DNA of 64,000 nucleotides. Source: Puccinia triticina. Its lineage: Eukaryota; Basidiomycota; Pucciniomycetes; Pucciniales; Pucciniaceae. How positions within the stretch are numbered: position 1 is the first letter of the stretch; each line of letters opens with the position of its first letter. The notes under the pieces are model-generated. The model was not told where the DNA came from, made no database searches, and saw only the letters and a program-made list of their open reading frames with translations. Positions 58,527-64,000 of the stretch are shown here, in pieces. The stretch is taken from positions 2,148,501 to 2,212,500 of the forward strand of contig NC_070573.1 in NCBI RefSeq assembly GCF_026914185.1, read 5' to 3'. The translations under genes were made by a program, and so were the position numbers.

Positions 58527-59786
58527 TCATGCTGATTGAGGTTGGGGCAAGGTAGAAAGGTGGGTACAGGCGCTGGGCAGTAAGCAGTTTGAGATTGGCG
58601 GTGTTGGGGTCCAGAAAGTTTGACGTGTCAAGATCGGTCGGAGGGTGCGTTTGTGAGTGGTCGGGTCAGCGCGAGACGTAAGCAGTGGGCTTCTCAATGC
58701 TTTCGCGCTATCTGCTGGTAAGATGGGGACAAGGCCCCGTTCAATCAAGTAGCATAAGGAGCAGGTTGCTAGAGTAGTAGGCAAGGAGATGTTTGATGGG
58801 GTTCCTGTCCGCGGATGGCGTTTGGGCGGCCTAGAAGAGGTGGTAGCGAGTCGATGAGTAGGCTGGGGGATCATTGGGTAGGCTGGCAAGGTCTTATGAG
58901 GAAGGAGGCCAGGGCTTTTGGGCATATTTGGAGGTGGTGGTAAGGTTGTACTTGGTGATGTGGTTGGTGAGGATGGTCGGAAGGGGAGAGGTATTGGCGG
59001 GTTGTAACCGGTGGGGGTAGCACCGGCGGGCAGTGGCTGAGATTCAGGAGCGGAGGAGGCCAAAGGCACAGTATTTGAAGCAATGGTCAGCGACGGCCAA
59101 GGATTGGATCGCTCCTTTTTAAAAACATGTTTGAACGGGCTAAGCCCAGTGGTAAGGTTTATTGCCGATTTGATCGCAAATGTTAGGGCTGCTAGAGTTT
59201 CCAGCCACTTGGTTTGGCGCTTGGCTGTGAAGTTTTGTAAAATTTCCTTGACAGTCCTTCCACGCTTCTTGGTCCCGTTGTTAGCTTGTGGAGAGGCCGA
59301 CAATATGTGAATTCGCACTCCATGCTGGTTCAAAAGTGTTGCGGAGAATTGAGATGTCCAAATTTTGTCCATGTTGCATATCAAGGTTGATGGAGCTCCA
59401 AATGTGGTCACCCAGCTGTCAAAGAAGCGGCTTGCTGTTTTTTCAGCTGTCTTGGTATGTAGGACTGGAATGATCTTAGTGAACCCCAAAAGCCTGCAGA
59501 CGCAGGTAAGGATTGTGTCAAATTCACCGATTGAGGGAAGCGGGCCTATGAAATCCAAGGTCAAGATTGTGAGGGGCGTTGTCATTGAGGAGGTCGCTGA
59601 GGTCAAGAAGCTGTTGGCAAGTCTAGGGAGTCGTCGAGGTGGGTAGGAAGTCAGTGGAGTCAGCAGAGGAGGCAGTGGGTTCCGCAAAGTCAGTGGGCAG
59701 TGTGCAGTGAGCATTTGGTGGCGGCAGTCCAGTCGGGCAGTGGGCAGTCCGGAAGGTAGTCGGAGTGAAGAGGCAGTCGTAACCAA
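58527..59786 (-). pseudogene. Gypsy integrase remnant with altered catalytic residues
   Basis: The frame encodes LTLDFIGPLPSIGEFD (first Asp kept), then LICNMDKIWTSQF where the family has S-D-R-D (second catalytic Asp appears as Asn). SASPQANNGTKKRGRTV follows, where the family has a Q.. .SER-type motif (Glu appears as Lys). The C-terminal part is Pro/Ser-rich low complexity. Both changes are G-to-A type in the coding strand. No zinc finger is seen upstream. It encodes no functional integrase. Confidence 0.8.
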
Positions 59787-59852
59787 AAAAGAAAAAATTC
59801 TTTGTTTGCCAAATCAAGGAGTCAGTGAAAGGGTGGAACTAGAAAAGAAAAG

Positions 59853-60102
59853 TGTAAGAACTCAAAGTGAGAGTCCTTCACTTTCCGGTACTTGTGGCTC
59901 AGAAGTGGAACTAGGAGGCTCTGGGGCAGAGTTTCTAGTTCACGGGGCTATGTATTGCAAAAGGGGGAACAAGCTAGCCGGGATAGATGGATGAAGGTGG
60001 ATCTCTGCAGGCTAGGAAGTGGAAGGGAGCACAGACTACATATTTATCTGTGACATGTCTACATCTTAGTTTTTGAAACCCAGCAGAAGGTGGGGCTTCA
60101 CA
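59853..60102 (-). repeat. Gypsy derivative 5' LTR (250 bp)
   Basis: Matches 57531-57780. The next bases inside the element, CTTTTCTTTTCTAG on the minus strand, resemble the bases inside the 5' LTR of the element at 21892 (CTTTTTTTTTCTATAA). Confidence 0.93.
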
Positions 60103-62779
60103 TTCCTTGGTGGTCTGGGGGCTGAATCCAAGTCCCTAGGCTTATACCACTTCTCGTACATCTTGCAAGTAAGAGCAATCGCCTCGTTGATCCATTCCTT
60201 AGGCCATTTGGCCAGCTTAAAATATTCATCCTTGAACGACGGATGGAGCACTGGAAGTATCAAAAAATTAATATTTACTTTACATTTAATTTGATTAGAA
60301 TCAGTCAAAACTCACCCATTGCTATTCTGTATATGGGTGAGCAGTCTGTAAGTGCGTAGTACTTGTTTGTAATTTGAAGCCCAGCACGGCATGCATTTCG
60401 TAATGCGGCAGGGTATGAATGATCCTTGTTTGTAATCACGGCCGAAAGGTTTGCGGTGATTTGGTTGATCATAATGACGACTTCGGCAACTCGAGCAGAG
60501 CCTTGTGTTGATATTTGAAGAGTGATGTCGTAAAACGGTTTCAGAACCTGCACCAGGTCTGCAGCCAAGTCAAAGTCTTCCTGGCTCACATGGAAGTTGC
60601 GGGCGGTGCCAAACCTTTTATCACGCTGCCACATAATACTACAAAATATAGATACATATTAGTTTCATTCATCCCTCGCGCAATCCATTGATATGCAAAG
60701 AGACTTACATGGCCTTCTCGCATCTGACAATGCTCAAAAGCTGCAGGTATGTCAAGTTCCAACGAGTCGGGACATCTCGTTCGACGTTATGAGGCTTCTT
60801 GCACTGGTTTCCCTGACAATTCTCAGTAAATTTTGCTTTTGAGTTCGGGTATTTCCTCAATTTGGTGGCGATTGCACAAAACTGAATGAAAATGAATATG
60901 AATGTTGAGGTTTAAAGGAAAGGATCAAAGGCACAGGGGAAAAAACCGACCTTTGCAAGCGAACGACAACACGAGTCAGAAGTATAAACATCATCATCTT
61001 TTTTGTCTTCAAGATCTTCAATATTGGCCAGAGTGAGCTCGTCCGCTACTGCTAGTTTGACATCGCATGCCTCAGGAAGATTGGTGGGCACCTCTTCATC
61101 TTCAGATTTGCTTTGCTCTTCCTCTTCATCAAACCTGTAGAAATATGTATACAAGCTTTAACCAGATGTTTTGACATCTGAGCAAGTAAGATTGTGAAAT
61201 CGCTCACCCTTCAATGAGATCCTTAAGTTCTTCCTCCTCATCATAACCCTCATCCTCAGTATCTCCAGGGGTGCCTTTTTTTTTACGTGCAAATGGCCAA
61301 AGAACCGCCTTGACAATGAGATTGAGGATATGTGCAAAGCACCGTATCCACGGCGGCTTGCCTTTGAGCCGCTTCCAATCATACTTTTCTAACTCGGCAA
61401 TCATTGTCCCATTGTTTGCCGCGTTGTCGGAAACAATACCACAGATCTGGAGAGAGAAATAGATTGATGAAATTGATTACTTCAAGATGCAACCAGAAAA
61501 GAGACAGGCAGGAATATGACTGTACCCGGTTTTTCAATTCAAACTTCTCAACGATGTACTCAACCATACACGCCAAGTATTCTCCAGTATGCCTTTCTTG
61601 AAGCTGGACAAAGTCCAGAGGCATTGCATCCAACTCAACTGTGCCCGCGCCGTTGTCCAAAAGTCGGTAGACCACTGCTCCAACGATGTCAAATCCATTT
61701 GGGGTCTGCCAAGCATCAACTCCCAAGTAAAGGGCCCCCTCATGGACCTGAATGGAAGTCAGAGGTTTGACGTGCTGCAAGTCAAAAAAGATAGAAGTAA
61801 AAAAAAAGCTAACTCACTTGCAATTCCTCACAAAGGTTCTCCTGCACACACGAGTAGAGAATATGAATCGCTTTCAAGACCTTCTTTCGAGTCGGAAGAT
61901 GTTTCAGGATTGTCAGATGAATAAGCCTCTTGAAGCTGGGTTCTTCCAAAGCCGAGAACGGATTTGCTCCCTCGGCACACCAAAGAGCACACCGCTGTAA
62001 GACCTGGAGGGAGTAGGCAATTCCAGAGAGTCAGATGAGTCTTAAAAAACACAGATAATGTGATGAATGGGGTGACTCGCCTCCTGCCGGTCAATCTCGC
62101 CTGTTCCCAATCTACCAACTGATGCAAGAGTCTGGTTATTTGAGGGTTTCGGATGCTTCCTCAGGCATCAGCCTGCGTGCGTGAGAAGATTACTGCACAA
62201 CAAGTCATATGCTGGGTGATTAATATCTTTAGCACATCTAGAAACATTTGGAATAGGATTAGCATCCTGTGACTCTATTTCTTGAAACTAATGGAAAAAT
62301 TATACCCACGTTTTACACTTCCATGCAATCATCCAACGTTGGAATTCATCAAGCTGATCAGACAGGGTGGGTGACTCGTAGGATGCATACGCAGAACTAA
62401 CTTGGTTGGATGCAAGTTTCTTTGCGTGCTCTACAGATTCAAAATATCAAGTTTGATCAGCAAAGTAAACCAAAAGAAAAAATACCAAAACAAAGTACCT
62501 AGACGCTGCTTGTCAGTTGTTTCAGTTCCGGACTGTGTGTTACTGGGGTTCGCTGAGTCAACGTCTTCCTGTTTGTTGTTTGAATCCACAAGGGGGCGAT
62601 CAGTGTGTTCTTCGGATTCTTGCCGACTTCAGTGCCTTTTACGGGTTTGTGTCATTGTTGCGTAGTCGGTACGGGATGGGTGAGGCAGTACAGCAGGGGG
62701 GAGGGCCTCGACGGATATGAAAAGGGAGAAAGGGGGCCCGGTTGGGGCCGGAGATAATGTGCTGCGCGGCCGCGGGCCA

Positions 62780-62945
62780 ACAAGACATACACCCATGGGC
62801 GGGTGTGGGCAGGTGTGGCTGTGAATACCCAGGTACCTGCCACATTTCCCTTGGAATCCTAGATATCCGCATCCACATCCCCACCCGTTGGCAGGTACCC
62901 AACGGCCCACGCGGGTACCCGCCAGCGGATAGCAGGTACCCGCCC
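62780..62945. repeat. hAT-2 right subterminal palindromes
   Basis: Several GCGGGTACC/GGTACCCGC motifs, mirror of 56730-56860. Confidence 0.7.
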
Positions 62946-62967
62946 ACCGGTTTGTTTGGCCATCTCT

Positions 62968-63840
62968 AATTTGAAGCTGGCATTCAATTTCAAGGAATGT
63001 TTTCAGATGCACTGCTAGGACACCACTTTTTCCTGGGGCTGCATTTCTCTTAATTTGATGTATAGCCATGATGAATGCAACAGCGTCCAGTTCTGATTCT
63101 AGGTCCTGGGTTGCTGAGGATTCAGAGATGCCATCAAAGTCATTTATAGGCTGGTTGCCCGTACGACTTATGTGGAGTTTGTAAAATTTAGTAGTGCTAG
63201 CTTTAATTTGACTCCATTTGGCAGGATCCCTAGAAATTTTGGAGGGATCTGCTGCCATTTTATCATAGTAGGAGGCTCTAGCTTGTAGGATACTTTCTGG
63301 ATCAGTCATCAACTGTTCTTCATCGTTAAAGCAGGGGGCATTGTCCTGTTTGGTGATGAATTTCCCTTGAGCTTGTTGTAGGAGCTTATGGAAATGTGCT
63401 CCTTCATTAGACATAAGTAGCATATTAGTCTCCCTACTCTTGACCAGCTTGATATGCTGTGCATATTTTTTGATTGCTTTCTTATCCTCCGCTGAGCGGC
63501 TGATGAGAATGGCTTGCAACTGTTGAACTTTTTTGTGTTTATTGGCCTTTTGTGCTTGTTGAAGGGCTTTTCTAGTCCTCCTGGACCATATCATTTTTGC
63601 TTTAGTTGCTTTATCAAAGTTTAATTGTCTTTGTTCTTTGCGTATTTGTAGTAAACCCAGCTGCCTTCCTGCTGTGTTTAAGGTTTCTACCCAATCTGAA
63701 GCCACCTCATTAAGGTCTTCCTCAGTGTCAATATGCTCTATTTTGAGACAATCCCATTGTTTAGATAGGGCAAGTTCAATACCATGTCCTTTGGTGAACT
63801 TTCTGTTCCACACCTCTTTGGTGCTGGTGAAGAAGGCATG
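62968..63840 (-). pseudogene. LINE ORF2, linker between endonuclease and reverse transcriptase
   Basis: Encodes EVWNRKFTKGHGIELALSKQ, a long Lys/Gln-rich helical stretch (KAKMIWSRRTRKALQQAQKANK), then NDFDGISESSATQDLE and MAIHQIKRNAAPGKSGV, the usual lead-in to a LINE reverse transcriptase. It stops at 62968, where hAT-2 begins. A stop (TAA-type) near 63847 separates it from further LINE sequence to the window edge. Confidence 0.8.
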
Positions 63841-64000
63841 TCATATTTTAGAAGTACATTGCTGCTATTTGACTAGCACAATCGATCTCCTTATATCTGC
63901 TTGTCCTTTCACATTGAAATAAAGTCTGAGTGTAAGTCTCATCAAGAGAATTCTCTTACTAACATTTGTTCCATGTACACCTTTTGGAAACTACATAATG

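Larger units (their letters stand above)
57531..60102 (-). mobile_element. Gypsy internal-deletion derivative, 2,572 bp
   Basis: 250-bp LTRs at 57531-57780 and 59853-60102 are flanked by TTCCT (57526-57530 and 60103-60107). The polypurine tract ATAGGAGGGGAGAC (minus strand) precedes the left, 3' LTR. Only an integrase region is left inside; gag, protease and reverse transcriptase are gone. The LTRs differ at ~10 of 250 positions. It lies inside the hAT-2 transposase gene. Confidence 0.93.
57069..62657 (-). pseudogene. hAT-2 transposase gene, many exons, split by gypsy derivative
   Basis: Exon remnants from 62657 leftward: ATG with TGA eight codons later; FQRWMIAWKCK (~62320); INHPAYDLLCSNLL (~62190); NQTLASVGRLGTGEID (~62120); CALWCAEGANPFSALEEP.FKRL (~61980); LYLGVDAWQTPNGFDIVGAVVYRL (~61710); IRCFAHILNLIVKAVL (~61330); an acidic exon (~61100); LKPFYDITLQISTQGSARVAEV (~60540); VLHPSFKDEYFKLA (~60240). 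After the gypsy insert: LGEAAVARSAESLSDLIDIWL (~57410) and VDVEQTFSFGRDYVAARRHNL (~57140), the hAT dimerisation domain. Introns are short. Stops in several exons show it is inactive. Confidence 0.85.
56700..62967 (-). mobile_element. hAT-2 transposon (6,268 bp), carries a nested gypsy derivative
   Basis: Termini AAAGATGGC and (complement) AGAGATGGC lie inside a 10-bp repeat AATTTGAAGC (56690-56699 and 62968-62977); 8 bp of it would be the hAT duplication. Both ends are rich in GCGGGTACCCGC-type palindromes. The transposase gene is on the minus strand. It inserted into the LINE between linker and reverse transcriptase. Confidence 0.85.
46864..64000 (-). mobile_element. LINE retrotransposon, split twice, runs off the right edge
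   Basis: Pieces in minus-strand order: 62968-64000 (endonuclease-RT linker), 55757-56699 (RT), 46864-48434 (RT thumb and C-terminus). The insertions are hAT-2 and copia-3. Each junction is continuous in protein if the insert and one target duplication are disregarded. The 5' end with the endonuclease lies beyond the window. Confidence 0.85.

Overview
The window looks like the repeat-dense, gene-poor genome of a filamentous basidiomycete. A rust fungus (Pucciniales) fits best, because the hAT, Helitron, copia and gypsy proteins resemble those I know from rust genomes and the introns are short (about 53-98 bp, GT...AG). This is an inference from protein character; no species marker is present. 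I saw no rRNA, tRNA or CRISPR array. Almost everything is transposable elements inserted into one another; at most two host-like genes are visible (minus strand, 2727-3599 and 42130-43234).

Layout. 1-6269: a gypsy element entering from the left (RNase H and integrase), a long 3' region with repeated polypurine-tract-like sequences and an antisense three-exon gene, then an 872-bp LTR. 6270-28520: copia-1 (minus strand), split by an 18,187-bp CACTA-type element (8372-26558; termini CACTAC/GTAGTG, target duplication AAA). That element has no gene. It is two inverted arms, each a ~0.5-kb terminal segment plus a long array of a 173-bp satellite, around a 260-bp centre. Its right arm was later hit by copia-2 (15487-21498, TSD GTTTC) and by a gene-less LTR element full of minisatellites (21892-24850, TSD AGTTC).

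28521-36916: a copia reverse transcriptase scrap cut by a second CACTA-type terminus (28711), diverged 173-bp satellites in opposite orientations (29230-30505 and 35760-36912) and, between them, two Helitron 3' ends (30519 and 34927). The first Helitron carries an ABC-transporter fragment joined to a frameshifted RRM/Pumilio-family gene. 36917-40900: a hAT transposon with a broken transposase, a second copy of the gypsy LTR, and a Helitron protein remnant split by a 408-bp MITE. 42130-44564: a multi-exon unknown gene and an exact 571-bp tandem duplication carrying a 330-bp MITE. 45673-46035: a solo copia LTR.

46864-64000: a LINE (minus strand) split by copia-3 (48440-55751, TSD TGGTC) and by a hAT element (56700-62967). 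Copia-3 itself contains a 1,303-bp CACTA-type minisatellite element (51392-52694, TSD ATA) and a probable solo gypsy LTR. The hAT element contains a 2,572-bp gypsy deletion derivative (57531-60102, TSD TTCCT).

There is no pathway. The window is a record of successive insertions. Its most unusual members are three CACTA-type elements whose bodies are tandem repeats, and a Helitron with captured, fused gene fragments.
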